Below are positions 1 to 8,262 of a stretch of 64,000 nt of DNA, piece after piece. The notes under the pieces are model-generated. The model was not told the DNA's origin. It did not search any database and saw only the letters and a list, made by a program, of their open reading frames with translations. How positions within the stretch are numbered: position 1 is the first letter of the stretch; every line of letters starts with the position of its first letter. This DNA comes from Gammaproteobacteria bacterium BRH_c0 (GTDB lineage: Bacteria; Pseudomonadota; Gammaproteobacteria; Pseudomonadales; Porticoccaceae), in assembly GCA_000961645.1 (NCBI GenBank), contig LADM01000050.1:1-64000 (forward strand), in the 5' to 3' direction. The position numbers were made by a program, and so were the translations under genes.

Positions 1-1
1 C

Positions 2-1426
2 GCCAGCGGCCAGAAAGAGGCAGCCGCAGCCGTACCCATGGCCTGGTGGTGGGCAGGGCAGGCCAGTGGCCGCGCCGTCGCCCGCGCCCTGCACACCTTT
101 GGCGGCTACGGGGTTTCCCTCGAATACGATATTCAGCTCTACTACCGGCGCGCCAAAGCCTGGTCGCTGTTGGCGGGCGATTCTCAGCGCGAGCTGATTG
201 CCGTCGGCAATCGCCTCTGGGGCGGGGTCACCTGCCCGCTGCCGGAATGTGGCGAAATAACCCTGGACTTCAGCCTCGGCCAGCAAGCCGACAAAATGGC
301 GCAGGAAGTGCGCGCCTTTTTCGAGGCCAACCTCACTGCCGACCTGCGCGCCAAGGCCCATCACTCTGTGGCGGGTTACGATGCCGCGTTCAGCCAGAAG
401 CTCTGTGCCGCTGGCTTGCGCTACCCTCACTGGCCGCTGGAGTACGGTGGCCGCGGTGCCACCCCCTTCGAAATGGCGGCTCTCAACGCGGTGTTCGAGG
501 AATATGGCTGGGAGCGCATCACCGGACCGGTCACCAATCAGGTCGCCTTCAGCCTGATGGGTTTTGCCCAGGACGAAGTGAAGCAGCAGATCCTCGGCGA
601 GTTTGCCCGCGGTGAAGCCCTCGCCTGCCTGGGGTTTTCCGAACCCGCCAGCGGCTCCGATATCTACGCGGCAAAAACCCGCGCCGTGCGCGACGGCGAC
701 GACTGGATCATCAATGGCCAGAAGATCTTTACCACCAGCGGCAACCTCGCCAACTACATTTACCTGCTGACCCGCACCAACCCGGATGTCGCCAAGCACA
801 AGGGGCTCACCATCTTTATGGTGCCCATGAATCTGCCCGGCATCGAGATCCAGCCGGTGCATACCCTGCAGGACGAACGCACCAATATCACCTATCTCGA
901 AAACGTGCGGGTGCCCGACAAATACCGCCTCGGCGAAGTGGATGGCGGCTTGCAGGTGATGCTGCACACCATGGAAATGGAGCACGGCGGCGCCGATCAG
1001 TACCGCCTCAACTACCAGAGCATGCTCGACAATACCATTGCCTGGGCCAGCACCACCCACCGCAACGGCAGCGCCATTATCGAAGAGCCCGAAACCCGGA
1101 TGCGCCTCGCCCCGGTGGCTGTCAAGCACGCCGTGGCGCGGGTGCTTTGCTACCGCTCTTTGTGGGCCTCCCATTACAAGGTGCCCGGTCGCAGCCACTT
1201 TGGCCCGGTGTCAAAGCTGTTTGCCACTGAGTCCTATCTGCAGGATTCCCGCGACATGATGGATCTGGCTGCGCCCTGGTCGCTGTTCGAGGACCGCCAT
1301 GGCGCCGGTCATATCGAACTGGGTTACCGCCAGTCCATCGGCACCACCATCTACGGTGGCACCAGCGAGATCATGAGGAGTCTGATTGCTGAACATGGCC
1401 TGGGGCTTCCCAAATCCAGGTCGTGA
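2..1426 (+). CDS. Acyl-CoA dehydrogenase, tandem fused type (5' partial)
   Basis: FAD-dependent acyl-CoA dehydrogenase, which introduces the alpha-beta double bond into an acyl-CoA thioester. The frame is open to the left window edge, so the true start lies outside; the first in-frame ATG (38) is internal. The first ~60 visible residues (HTFGGYGVSLEYDIQLYYRRAKAW) are the C-terminal helix pattern of one ACAD unit. A second complete unit of about 390 residues follows (YPHWPLEYGGRGATPFE, then GFSEPASGSDIYAAKT and ING.K.FTT in the flavin domain, ending IYGGTSEIMRSLIAEHGLG). The position of the MCAD catalytic Glu (YEGT) reads YGGT here, as in some two-subunit ACADs where the base is supplied elsewhere. 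I infer a fused alpha-beta type ACAD. Substrate unknown; sterol side chain or fatty acyl are options. Confidence 0.85.
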   Translation, partial: ASGQKEAAAAVPMAWWWAGQASGRAVARALHTFGGYGVSLEYDIQLYYRRAKAWSLLAGDSQRELIAVGNRLWGGVTCPLPECGEITLDFSLGQQADKMAQEVRAFFEANLTADLRAKAHHSVAGYDAAFSQKLCAAGLRYPHWPLEYGGRGATPFEMAALNAVFEEYGWERITGPVTNQVAFSLMGFAQDEVKQQILGEFARGEALACLGFSEPASGSDIYAAKTRAVRDGDDWIINGQKIFTTSGNLANYIYLLTRTNPDVAKHKGLTIFMVPMNLPGIEIQPVHTLQDERTNITYLENVRVPDKYRLGEVDGGLQVMLHTMEMEHGGADQYRLNYQSMLDNTIAWASTTHRNGSAIIEEPETRMRLAPVAVKHAVARVLCYRSLWASHYKVPGRSHFGPVSKLFATESYLQDSRDMMDLAAPWSLFEDRHGAGHIELGYRQSIGTTIYGGTSEIMRSLIAEHGLGLPKSRS

Positions 1427-1631
1427 AAACAGCCAGGATCACTGCACCCAATTCAAGTGGCTACGCCAGTGAATGGGAAGTGGTGCAGGCGCCTATGGAT
1501 ATGAAATTCCCGCATCATGTGTGTGGTTACTGCCGGAGAGGTGTAGAGTAACTGCAAAACCTGACAATGATTGAGATCCTCAACCATAAAGCTCAGGGTG
1601 TTAAGCAAGACAACACACTGGCAAGAACTCC

Positions 1632-3074
1632 ATGTACAGACTGCGCGGCACTGATGCCCAGTTTATCTATAACGAGACCCATACCTCCCCCTTCGTCACC
1701 CTGAAGGTGATGATCTACGAGCCGGTGGATCCGGCCATCACCCCGAGCTGTAGCGAAATCACCCAATTTATTATTCGCGGCATGTCTGGCCTCGGCATTC
1801 GCGGCATCCCGCTGCGGGTGGTCAGGGTTCCCCTTGACCTGCACCACCCGGTGTGGGTATTCGATCCCGCGTTCAATGGCGAGGACCATATTCACCATGT
1901 GGCCTTGCCGCAACCCGGCGACAAACAGGCGCTCTGCCAGTTCATATCCAATATTCTCAGCACCCCGCTTGACCCCAACCGGCCACCCTGGCATCTGTGG
2001 GCAGTGGAAGGTTTGCAACATGGACGTATCGCGCTGATAGCCAAAGTCCACCATGTTCTCGCCGATGGCATGATGTCGGCACAGGCCATTGCCACCATCC
2101 ATGAGCAGGGTGACAAGGTGCAGTCTGTACCCATATCTTTCCCCAGGGTGAAGGCATCAGCACATCCTGGCAGACTCGGGCTGACTGGCAGGGCGTTTAT
2201 TGATTTGATTAAAAGCTATACCGTTGAACTGCCAACCTACTACCGGCTGCTCAAGCAAAAACGACTTGCCAGAAAGGGGATGCAGAGCCCCGGGAAAAGC
2301 GCCTGCGGGCCGTTTATGGCGCCCTTTACCTTCTTGAACAAACCCGGCGGCCAGCACCGGCTGTATCGCTATGAAACCCTGCCACTGGGCCAATTCAAGC
2401 GCCTCGCCAAAGTGCTGGGTTGCACGATCAACAGCCTGGTCATGGGTATTTGTTCCGAGGCTCTGCGCCGTTATTTTCTTGAAGTGGACTCACTGCCTTC
2501 AACCCCGCTGGTTGCGGTGATGCCCGTCGGCGTTGATCGGGAGAAGGAAATCAAAACGTTTCTCAGTACTGATTTTTATAACAACAGCGTCACCGTCGCC
2601 TTCGTGCCCCTTGACCTGAATATCGTTGATTTTCGTGCCCGGTTGCACGCCATTCAGGAAGGTTCCAGAAGCGCCATCGAGCATTTGCGCGCCACCGATG
2701 GCATCAGGATGGATAATTTCGCCGACTTTTTACCCGGCAGTTTTTTCCGCCTGCTGGCTGTGGTGCAGGCCTGGCGCCAGAAAAAACGTAAAAGTCCCTT
2801 TGCCAACCTGTCGATCTCCAACGTAGCTGGTCCGCGACAACCGCTCTACGCCTGCAATGGAAAGCTGAAAATGGTCGAGCTGCTGTCTGCGGGCAATCTC
2901 GGTGATCCGGTCAATCTCACGGTGACTGTGTGGAGCTATGTGGACAACCTCTGTTTCTCCTGCCTCTACCGCAAGGACGCCATCCCCGAGCCCGAGCGCT
3001 TCAACTCGCACATTGTCGATATCTATCGGCAGTTGTGCCTTGAATATCTGCCTGATGACCAGGTCAAGGCGTGA
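1632..3074 (+). CDS. Wax ester synthase / diacylglycerol acyltransferase (WS/DGAT)
   Basis: Bifunctional acyltransferase that moves an acyl group from acyl-CoA to a fatty alcohol or diacylglycerol, making wax esters or triacylglycerol at the inner membrane or lipid droplet. The 480-residue length is normal for the family. The catalytic HHxxxDG motif is present as HHVLADG (140-146), preceded by the conserved PLDPNRPPW (112-120). A late NLSISNVAGP segment matches the family's ND/NVPG region. The start at 1632 lacks a strong Shine-Dalgarno but begins at the usual MYRLRGTDAQF. It lies 205 bp after the acyl-CoA dehydrogenase, so storage-lipid synthesis and acyl-CoA oxidation are side by side. The 1427-1631 gap holds no gene I can see. 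Confidence 0.93.
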   Translation: MYRLRGTDAQFIYNETHTSPFVTLKVMIYEPVDPAITPSCSEITQFIIRGMSGLGIRGIPLRVVRVPLDLHHPVWVFDPAFNGEDHIHHVALPQPGDKQALCQFISNILSTPLDPNRPPWHLWAVEGLQHGRIALIAKVHHVLADGMMSAQAIATIHEQGDKVQSVPISFPRVKASAHPGRLGLTGRAFIDLIKSYTVELPTYYRLLKQKRLARKGMQSPGKSACGPFMAPFTFLNKPGGQHRLYRYETLPLGQFKRLAKVLGCTINSLVMGICSEALRRYFLEVDSLPSTPLVAVMPVGVDREKEIKTFLSTDFYNNSVTVAFVPLDLNIVDFRARLHAIQEGSRSAIEHLRATDGIRMDNFADFLPGSFFRLLAVVQAWRQKKRKSPFANLSISNVAGPRQPLYACNGKLKMVELLSAGNLGDPVNLTVTVWSYVDNLCFSCLYRKDAIPEPERFNSHIVDIYRQLCLEYLPDDQVKA

Positions 3075-3178
3075 CATACCAGTCACCTGTATAAGTGGCC
3101 CTCGGCTATCCCTCCACCTTGAAAATCCACTGCCGCTGATACACTATCTGCGACACCAAAAACAACAGAGCATAAAAA

Positions 3179-3676
3179 ATGAGTAATTCTCAGGAAGACC
3201 GACTGGCGCGGCTTGAAGAGCGCCTCCAGATCCTCGAAGACCGCGAAGCCATCATCAAGCTCAAAGCCACCTATGTGAACTACAACGACGGCGGCTGGAA
3301 AGGTCCCACCCACTGTTTTCCCGACGAAGTGGCGGAGCTGTTTACCGAAGATGGCGTCTGGGATGGCCGCCCGGAAAGCGGTTTTGCCGAAGGCCGCGAG
3401 GCCATTCGTCAGCTGTTTAACGATTTCCAGATCATGCCGTTTATCGTCCATTACGTGACCAACCCGCTGATCGAGATCGATGGCGACACTGCCAGCGGCC
3501 ACTGGCACGCGATTGTCACCGCCAATATGCCCGACGGCTCCGCGCGCTGGATTCTGGGTCTCTACAAGGAAACCTACCTGCGCACCGCCAGCGGCTGGAA
3601 ATTCAAAACCCTGCGTTTTGAAGCCGCCGCCAACAGCCCCTACGACCTGGGCTGGGGCAAGCAGCAGTTCGCCTGA
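3179..3676 (+). CDS. SnoaL-like / nuclear transport factor 2 fold protein
   Basis: 165-residue single-domain protein of the SnoaL/NTF2 cone fold (bile-acid dehydratase BaiE and polyketide-cyclase relatives). An N-terminal helix (LARLEERLQILEDREAIIKLKATYVNYND) leads into a beta-rich body with FTEDGVWDGRPESGFAEGREAIRQLF and HYVTNPLIEIDGDTASGHWH. This fold acts as dehydratase, isomerase or cyclase, or as a binding module; the reaction cannot be read from sequence. The start at 3179 has only a weak GAG ribosome site. It lies 104 bp after the WS/DGAT gene on the same strand. A second SnoaL-type protein occurs at 24669. Confidence 0.8.
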   Translation: MSNSQEDRLARLEERLQILEDREAIIKLKATYVNYNDGGWKGPTHCFPDEVAELFTEDGVWDGRPESGFAEGREAIRQLFNDFQIMPFIVHYVTNPLIEIDGDTASGHWHAIVTANMPDGSARWILGLYKETYLRTASGWKFKTLRFEAAANSPYDLGWGKQQFA

Positions 3677-3732
3677 TTTTTTGCTCTTCCCCAGCCAGAA
3701 CGGGAAACCCCACCCAATAGCCACCCGCAACG

Positions 3733-3791
3733 GGATAGCTGGTATGGATAGCTGGTATGGATAGCTGGTATGGATAGCTGGTATGGATAGC
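3733..3791. repeat. 13-bp tandem repeat, four and a half copies
   Basis: The unit ggatagctggtat occurs four times perfectly (3733-3745, 3746-3758, 3759-3771, 3772-3784) plus a partial ggatagc copy (3785-3791). It sits in the 188-bp gap between the SnoaL-like gene and the helicase gene, about 75 bp before the helicase start. The unit is not a multiple of three, consistent with non-coding sequence. Confidence 0.97.
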
Positions 3792-3864
3792 AACGACCCG
3801 GGGCGGTGTTGTTTGTTACACTGGCGCCCTTGCCGCATCCGCCGCCCCTCCCGGAGAGACCCCC

Positions 3865-5202
3865 TTGTTCAACCAATTGAACCTCAACGAACGCCTGCTC
3901 AAGGGCCTTGAAGCCCTGTCTTTCGACACCCCCACCGAGGTGCAGCAGGCCGCCATTCCCTCTGCCATTGAAGGCAATGATCTGTATGTCATCGCCAAAA
4001 CCGGCAGTGGCAAAACCGCTGCCTACGTCCTGCCGCTGTTGCAGCGGTTGCTGACAGCAGACAACCAGGGGATTTCACCCCGCGCACTGGTGCTTGCCCC
4101 CACGCGGGAGCTGGCACGGCAGATTTTCGGCGATGTGCAAAAACTGGCGCGGTTCACCTATATCAAGGCGGAACTGGTCATGGGTGGCGAAGACTTCAAA
4201 GTGCAGGCCGCCAAGCTGCGCAGGAATCCTGATGTGATCATTGCCACGCCGGGCAGAACACTCGAACAACTCACATCTAGCAATCTCGATCTGAGCAAGG
4301 TTCAGATTCTGGTGATCGACGAAGCCGACCGCATGCTCGATATGGGTTTCAGCGAAGATGTGATCACCATTGCCAACGCCTGCCCCGCTGAGCGCCAGAC
4401 CCTGCTGTTTTCTGCCACCAAGGGCAGCGCCGGTTTGCAGCGCATTGCCGAATCGGTACTGCGCGAACCCCAATGGCTGGAACTGGACAGCATCCGCGAC
4501 GGCACCCCCGCCATCCACCAGCAGGTCATTCCCACCGACGACAGCAACCACAAGGAAGCCACCCTGAAGTGGCTGCTGACCCATGAAAGCCCTGGCAAGG
4601 CCCTGGTGTTTACCAATACCCGCGATATGGCCGACCGCCTGAATGGCGTGCTGCGCGCTGCCGACCTGCGGGTGTTTGTGCTGCACGGCGAGAAAGACCA
4701 GAAAATCCGCAAGCTCGCCATCGAGCGCTTCAAGCAAAGCCAGCGAGCTGTGCTGGTGGCCACCGATGTGGCGGCTCGCGGGCTGGATATCGACGCGCTG
4801 GATCTGGTGATCAATTTTGATATGCCGCGCAGCGGAGACGACTACCTGCACCGGGTGGGACGCACCGGGCGCGCCGGTGCCGAGGGCATTGCCATCTCCC
4901 TGGTGGCGCCCCACGAATGGAACCTGATGTCGAGTATCGAGCGCTACCTGCGCCGCCAGTTTGAGCGCCGCATACTCAAGGAAGTACCGGGCAGCTTCAA
5001 GGGGCCAAAAAAGGTGAAAGCTTCAGGCAAGCCCGTGGGAAGCAAAAAACCCAAGGAAAGTAAAAAAGTCAAAGAGGGCAAGAAAAAGAAAGCGGAATCA
5101 AAACGCCCGGAGTCGGGCAAGGCGGGGACACCGCGCCCGGCCAGCACAGCCCGGCCCAAAACCAGTGCCGACGGCATGTCCACCTTCAAGCGTCCAGGCT
5201 GA
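3865..5202 (+). CDS. DEAD-box RNA helicase, SrmB-like
   Basis: ATP-dependent RNA helicase, probably acting in ribosome assembly or RNA turnover. Q motif FDTPTEVQQAAIP (~20-32), motif I AKTGSGKT (44-51), PTRELA, DEAD box VIDEADRMLDMGF (D152-D155), SATKG (motif III, usually SAT), and motifs V-VI VATDVAARGLDID / HRVGRTGRAG. A lysine-rich tail follows from about residue 385, typical of an RNA-binding extension. Length (445), FDMPRSGDDYLHRVGRTGRAG and the basic tail resemble E. coli SrmB (444 aa), but RhlE-type paralogs are close enough that I withhold a symbol. Start is TTG (3865) after a GGAGAG site at 3853. It converges on folK with an 11-bp gap. Confidence 0.9.
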   Translation: MFNQLNLNERLLKGLEALSFDTPTEVQQAAIPSAIEGNDLYVIAKTGSGKTAAYVLPLLQRLLTADNQGISPRALVLAPTRELARQIFGDVQKLARFTYIKAELVMGGEDFKVQAAKLRRNPDVIIATPGRTLEQLTSSNLDLSKVQILVIDEADRMLDMGFSEDVITIANACPAERQTLLFSATKGSAGLQRIAESVLREPQWLELDSIRDGTPAIHQQVIPTDDSNHKEATLKWLLTHESPGKALVFTNTRDMADRLNGVLRAADLRVFVLHGEKDQKIRKLAIERFKQSQRAVLVATDVAARGLDIDALDLVINFDMPRSGDDYLHRVGRTGRAGAEGIAISLVAPHEWNLMSSIERYLRRQFERRILKEVPGSFKGPKKVKASGKPVGSKKPKESKKVKEGKKKKAESKRPESGKAGTPRPASTARPKTSADGMSTFKRPG

Positions 5203-5212
5203 CCTGATTAGA

Positions 5213-5740
5213 TCAGCTTACTTGCTCTGAGATCACCTTGCCGCGCCAGGCAAAATCCACCGGCCAGAGTTTCTGCTCTGCTTTAGCGTAGTCATTCCAA
5301 AGCTGGGCATAGGTTTTGCCCACGGCGGGATGCACCTCATCCCCGGCAATTTCCGCCAGGGGCCAGAGCACAAAAGCGTTTTCAACAATCTCGTCGCGGG
5401 GCAGGGAGATACCATCCTCCACGCCGCAAATATTGTCATAGGTGAGGATATCGATATCCAGGGTGCGGGAACTGAAACGCGGACCGTCGCGACGGCGGCC
5501 ATTGTCATTCTCTATCTGGCGCAGCACAGTCGACAGCTCGCCAACGCTCAGGGCACAGTCAAATCCCGCCACCAGATTGAAAAAATTATCACCGCCAAAT
5601 CCCACGGCTTCGCTTTCGTAGACAGAAGACAGCTGCAACTCACCGAAATGTTCGGCAAGCGCATCCAGGCAGGCAAGAATATTGCGCTGCTGGTCGATAT
5701 TGCTGCCAATGCTGACATAGACTCTGGGACACGCCACCAT
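5213..5740 (-). CDS. folK: 2-amino-4-hydroxy-6-hydroxymethyldihydropteridine pyrophosphokinase
   Basis: Transfers pyrophosphate from ATP to 6-hydroxymethyl-dihydropterin, the step before dihydropteroate synthase in folate synthesis. The N-terminal VYVSIGSNID opens the ferredoxin-like fold. The signature RRRDGPRFSSRTLDIDILTYD (about residues 84-104) holds the conserved Arg and the Asp pair that bind magnesium and ATP, and LPRDEIVENAFVLWPLAEIA matches the family HPRxxxRxFVLxPLxEIA block. Length (175) is typical. Its ATG overlaps the folB stop by one base (TGATG), so the two are translationally coupled in a tsaD-folB-folK run. Confidence 0.95.
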   Translation of the reverse strand: MVACPRVYVSIGSNIDQQRNILACLDALAEHFGELQLSSVYESEAVGFGGDNFFNLVAGFDCALSVGELSTVLRQIENDNGRRRDGPRFSSRTLDIDILTYDNICGVEDGISLPRDEIVENAFVLWPLAEIAGDEVHPAVGKTYAQLWNDYAKAEQKLWPVDFAWRGKVISEQVS

Positions 5741-6096
5741 CAGGGTTTGACTCCCCGCTCGATAATCAGGCCAACATCATAGGCGCCGCGCAGTGCGCCA
5801 GGCTTGCTGAGCCGCAGTTTCAACCAGGGCACATTGAATTCATTGCGCACAATACTGGCCACCTCCTCTGCCAGGCGCTCCACCAGCAAAAATTCACTCT
5901 GCTCGATAAAGGCAATCAGGCGCTTGGCCACCGCCTTGTAATTGAGGGCGTACTGGATATCGTCAGTCTCGGCGGCGCGGCGAATATCCGACGCCATCTC
6001 CAGATCGAGGCTGACGGTCTGGCGTACCTCCCGCTCCCAGTCGAAGATGCCGATTATGGTGTCGACGCGAAGATCGCGGATGTAAACAATATCCAT
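5740..6096 (-). CDS. folB: Dihydroneopterin aldolase
   Basis: Converts dihydroneopterin to 6-hydroxymethyl-dihydropterin and glycolaldehyde, supplying the FolK substrate. The 118-residue protein starts MDIVYIRDLRVDTIIGIFDWER, where the family's GxxxxER element (GIFDWER) is clear; NYKAVAKRLIAFIEQSEFLLVERLAEEVA and LRLSKPGALRGAYDVGLIIER match the rest of the family. A longer frame to 6219 exists, but the extra 41 residues overlap tsaD and are not protein-like, so I take the ATG at 6096. The gene lies 19 bp after tsaD and overlaps folK by one base. Confidence 0.95.
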   Translation of the reverse strand: MDIVYIRDLRVDTIIGIFDWEREVRQTVSLDLEMASDIRRAAETDDIQYALNYKAVAKRLIAFIEQSEFLLVERLAEEVASIVRNEFNVPWLKLRLSKPGALRGAYDVGLIIERGVKP

Positions 6097-6115
6097 CAGG
6101 GGCTCACTGTATTGA

Positions 6116-7147
6116 TTAAAGCACGGGCGCCAGGGTATCCATGGGCCAACGGGGCACGGCGCGAATGGCCAGATCATCCCCCTGCCCCGCCAGCATACGC
6201 TGACAACCGGCATAGGCAATCATGGCGCCATTGTCGGTGCAAAATTCGTGGCGCGCGTAAAACACCTTCGCACCACGCCTGGCCATATCCGTTTCCAGGC
6301 GCTGGCGCAGCAGTTTGTTGGCCGATACCCCGCCGGCGATTACCAGGGTGTGCAGGCCAGTCTGCTCGATAGCACGGCGACACTTGATCACCAGGGTGTC
6401 CACCACGGCATCCTGAAAGGCGCAGGCGATATCCGCCATGGTCTGGTCATCGGGCATGCCGTCGGCCTGACGGTGCTCGGCAATGGTGTTGAGGGTAAAG
6501 GTCTTGAGGCCGGAAAAGCTGAAATCGAGGCCGGGGCGATCGGTCATGGGGCGCGGAAAGCGAAATCGTTCAGAATTGCCCCGCTCCGCCAGCTTGGCCA
6601 CTTCAGGACCGCCCGGGTAGTCGAGGTCGAGCATTTTTGCTGTTTTATCAAAGGCTTCCCCGGCAGCATCGTCCAGCGACTCGCCCAGGATGCGGTACTG
6701 ACCAACGCCCTTAACCTCTACCAGCTGGGTGTGACCACCGGATACCAGCAGGGCCAGAAAGGGAAAAGCGGGCGGGTTTGCCTCCAGCATGGGAGCCAGC
6801 AAGTGGCCCTCCATATGGTGAACGCCAATAGCGGGCACATTCCAGGCATAAGCCATGGCTCGCGCTACCGAGGCGCCCACCATCAGGGCGCCCACCAAAC
6901 CCGGCCCTGCGGTGTAGGCAATACCGCCAATATCCGCAAAGCCGCAACCGGAATCCTTCAGCACCTGCCTGATCAATGGCAGGATTTTGCGCACATGATC
7001 CCGCGACGCCAGCTCCGGCACCACGCCACCATATTCAGCATGCACCTTGACCTGGCTGTAGAGCAGATGAGCCAGCAGGCCGGTGTCGCTGTCATAGACT
7101 GCGACACCGGTTTCATCGCAGGATGTTTCAACCCCCAAAACTCGCAT
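6116..7147 (-). CDS. tsaD: tRNA N6-adenosine threonylcarbamoyltransferase TsaD
   Basis: Catalytic subunit of the complex that makes t6A at position 37 of ANN-decoding tRNAs, an ASKHA-fold protein. The 343-residue protein starts [19 protein letters not shown]. The metal-binding HMEGH is at residues 111-115, the same positions as in E. coli Tsa[19 protein letters not shown] and [13 protein letters not shown] follow in order, with SFDN-type CTDNGAMIA near the end. A longer in-frame start at 7204 adds an unrelated 19 residues, so I choose the ATG at 7147. It is divergent from rpsU, a common gammaproteobacterial layout, and leads the folB-folK run. Confidence 0.97.
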   Translation of the reverse strand: MRVLGVETSCDETGVAVYDSDTGLLAHLLYSQVKVHAEYGGVVPELASRDHVRKILPLIRQVLKDSGCGFADIGGIAYTAGPGLVGALMVGASVARAMAYAWNVPAIGVHHMEGHLLAPMLEANPPAFPFLALLVSGGHTQLVEVKGVGQYRILGESLDDAAGEAFDKTAKMLDLDYPGGPEVAKLAERGNSERFRFPRPMTDRPGLDFSFSGLKTFTLNTIAEHRQADGMPDDQTMADIACAFQDAVVDTLVIKCRRAIEQTGLHTLVIAGGVSANKLLRQRLETDMARRGAKVFYARHEFCTDNGAMIAYAGCQRMLAGQGDDLAIRAVPRWPMDTLAPVL

Positions 7148-7264
7148 AAATTCAGGATTTCCAGCACGGTTCAATCGAGAAGTGCGCCATGATAAAGTCT
7201 GCAACCCCGCAAAACCACCTGAAATTCATACAGTTAGCCCCTGCAGTTGGGAGGGATAAAAGTT

Positions 7265-7293
7265 TTGCATGAAGTCACCCATGAGTATAGAAT
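7265..7293 (+). promoter_or_regulatory. Predicted sigma-70 promoter for rpsU
   Basis: TTGCAT (7265-7270) and TAGAAT (7288-7293) are separated by exactly 17 bp, about 70 bp before the rpsU start. This is the expected place for the promoter of the rpsU-dnaG-rpoD block. Seen by eye only; transcription start not known. Confidence 0.55.
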
Positions 7294-7363
7294 ACGCCCC
7301 CTTAAGACCGGCCACAGCCGTGGCTACCACCAACGAATTCACTAAAGACGGGAAAAAGGATAG

Positions 7364-7579
7364 ATGCCTTCAGTACGCATTAAAGAGAACGAACCTTTCG
7401 ACGTAGCCCTGCGCCGTTTCAAGCGCTCCTGCGAAAAAGCTGGCGTACTTGCCGAAGTGCGTCGCCGTGAGTTTTACGAAAAGCCCACCTGGGCTCGCAA
7501 GCGCAAAGCCGCTGCTGCCGTAAAGCGCCACGCCAAGAAAGTACAGCGTGAATCACGCAAGTTTGTTCGCATGTACTGA
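7364..7579 (+). CDS. rpsU: 30S ribosomal protein S21
   Basis: Small-subunit ribosomal protein that sits near the 3' end of 16S rRNA and helps initiate translation. All 71 residues fit the family: [27 protein letters not shown] at the front, then the highly basic [22 protein letters not shown] tail. A GGAAAAAGG-type ribosome site lies upstream. It heads the rpsU-dnaG-rpoD block and is followed by a strong hairpin (7607-7634) that probably limits read-through. Confidence 0.99.
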   Translation: MPSVRIKENEPFDVALRRFKRSCEKAGVLAEVRRREFYEKPTWARKRKAAAAVKRHAKKVQRESRKFVRMY

Positions 7580-7606
7580 GTGGTCCGGTCCCCCTGACCG
7601 CTTTGT

Positions 7607-7637
7607 AAAAAACGCCGACCCGTTCGGCGTTTTTGGT
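7607..7637 (+). terminator. Rho-independent terminator / attenuator after rpsU
   Basis: An 11-bp perfect stem, AAAAACGCCGA (7608-7618) with TCGGCGTTTTT (7624-7634), around a 5-nt loop and ending in a T run. In the E. coli block a partial terminator sits between rpsU and dnaG; this one would likewise let S21 be made in excess over primase. Confidence 0.88.
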
Positions 7638-7679
7638 TTTCAGCCTCGAATAATGCAGACATAACAACGGACCAGGCAT

Positions 7680-8132
7680 ATGACTGACTTCACCATCAAG
7701 GCGCAGATCACCGAAGCAATGAAAGACGCCATGCGCGCCAAGGACAAGGAGCGCCTCGGCGCCATTCGCCTGATTCTCGCTGATTTCAAGCGCATTGAAG
7801 TGGATGAGCGCATCGAGATCGACGATGAGCGCGCCCTGGTTATTCTCGACAAGATGCTCAAGCAGCGTCGCGACTCCATCAAGCAGTTCACCGATGGCGG
7901 ACGTCAGGATCTGGCAGAAAAAGAGCAGGCCGAGATCGAAGTGATCCAGACCTTCCTGCCAACCCCGCTTACCCCTGCAGAAATTGACGATCTCGTTGCT
8001 GCCGCCATCAGCGCCACTGGCGCCGAGTCCGTCAAGGATATGGGCAAGGTCATGGCCATCGTCAAACCCCAGGTGCAGGGCCGGGCTGATGTGGGTGCGG
8101 TGAGCCAGGCAATCAAAGCACGCTTGGGATGA
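7680..8132 (+). CDS. yqeY: GatB/YqeY domain protein
   Basis: 150-residue YqeY-family protein, related to the tail domain of the amidotransferase subunit GatB that grips tRNA; its own role is unsettled. Family features are ITEAMKDAMRAKDKERLGAIRLILADFKRIEVDER at the front, LKQRRDSIKQFTDGGRQDLAEKEQAEIEVIQTFLP in the middle, and GKVMAIVKPQVQGRADVGAVSQAIKARL at the end. It lies between rpsU and dnaG, its usual place in pseudomonads and relatives, after the rpsU attenuator, so it probably shares read-through from the rpsU promoter. Confidence 0.93.
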   Translation: MTDFTIKAQITEAMKDAMRAKDKERLGAIRLILADFKRIEVDERIEIDDERALVILDKMLKQRRDSIKQFTDGGRQDLAEKEQAEIEVIQTFLPTPLTPAEIDDLVAAAISATGAESVKDMGKVMAIVKPQVQGRADVGAVSQAIKARLG

Positions 8133-8262
8133 CCGGGTCTGAAGTCTGAAGTAATTGATTATGGGGTGCATTGGCTCACCCTCTGTACTTTCTGGTTTTT
8201 GCGTTTAATCTCAAACCTGTTTCGTACTCTCGCCTCTTCAACGGTCAACCGCAAAGGCATCC

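Noticed and set aside
3733..3791. Possible CRISPR-like repeat
   Set aside because: Units are directly adjacent without spacers, so it is a simple tandem repeat.
3083..3838. Minus-strand frame of 251 codons over the SnoaL gene
   Set aside because: It is antisense to a recognisable SnoaL-like gene and the tandem repeat, with a composition-driven translation.
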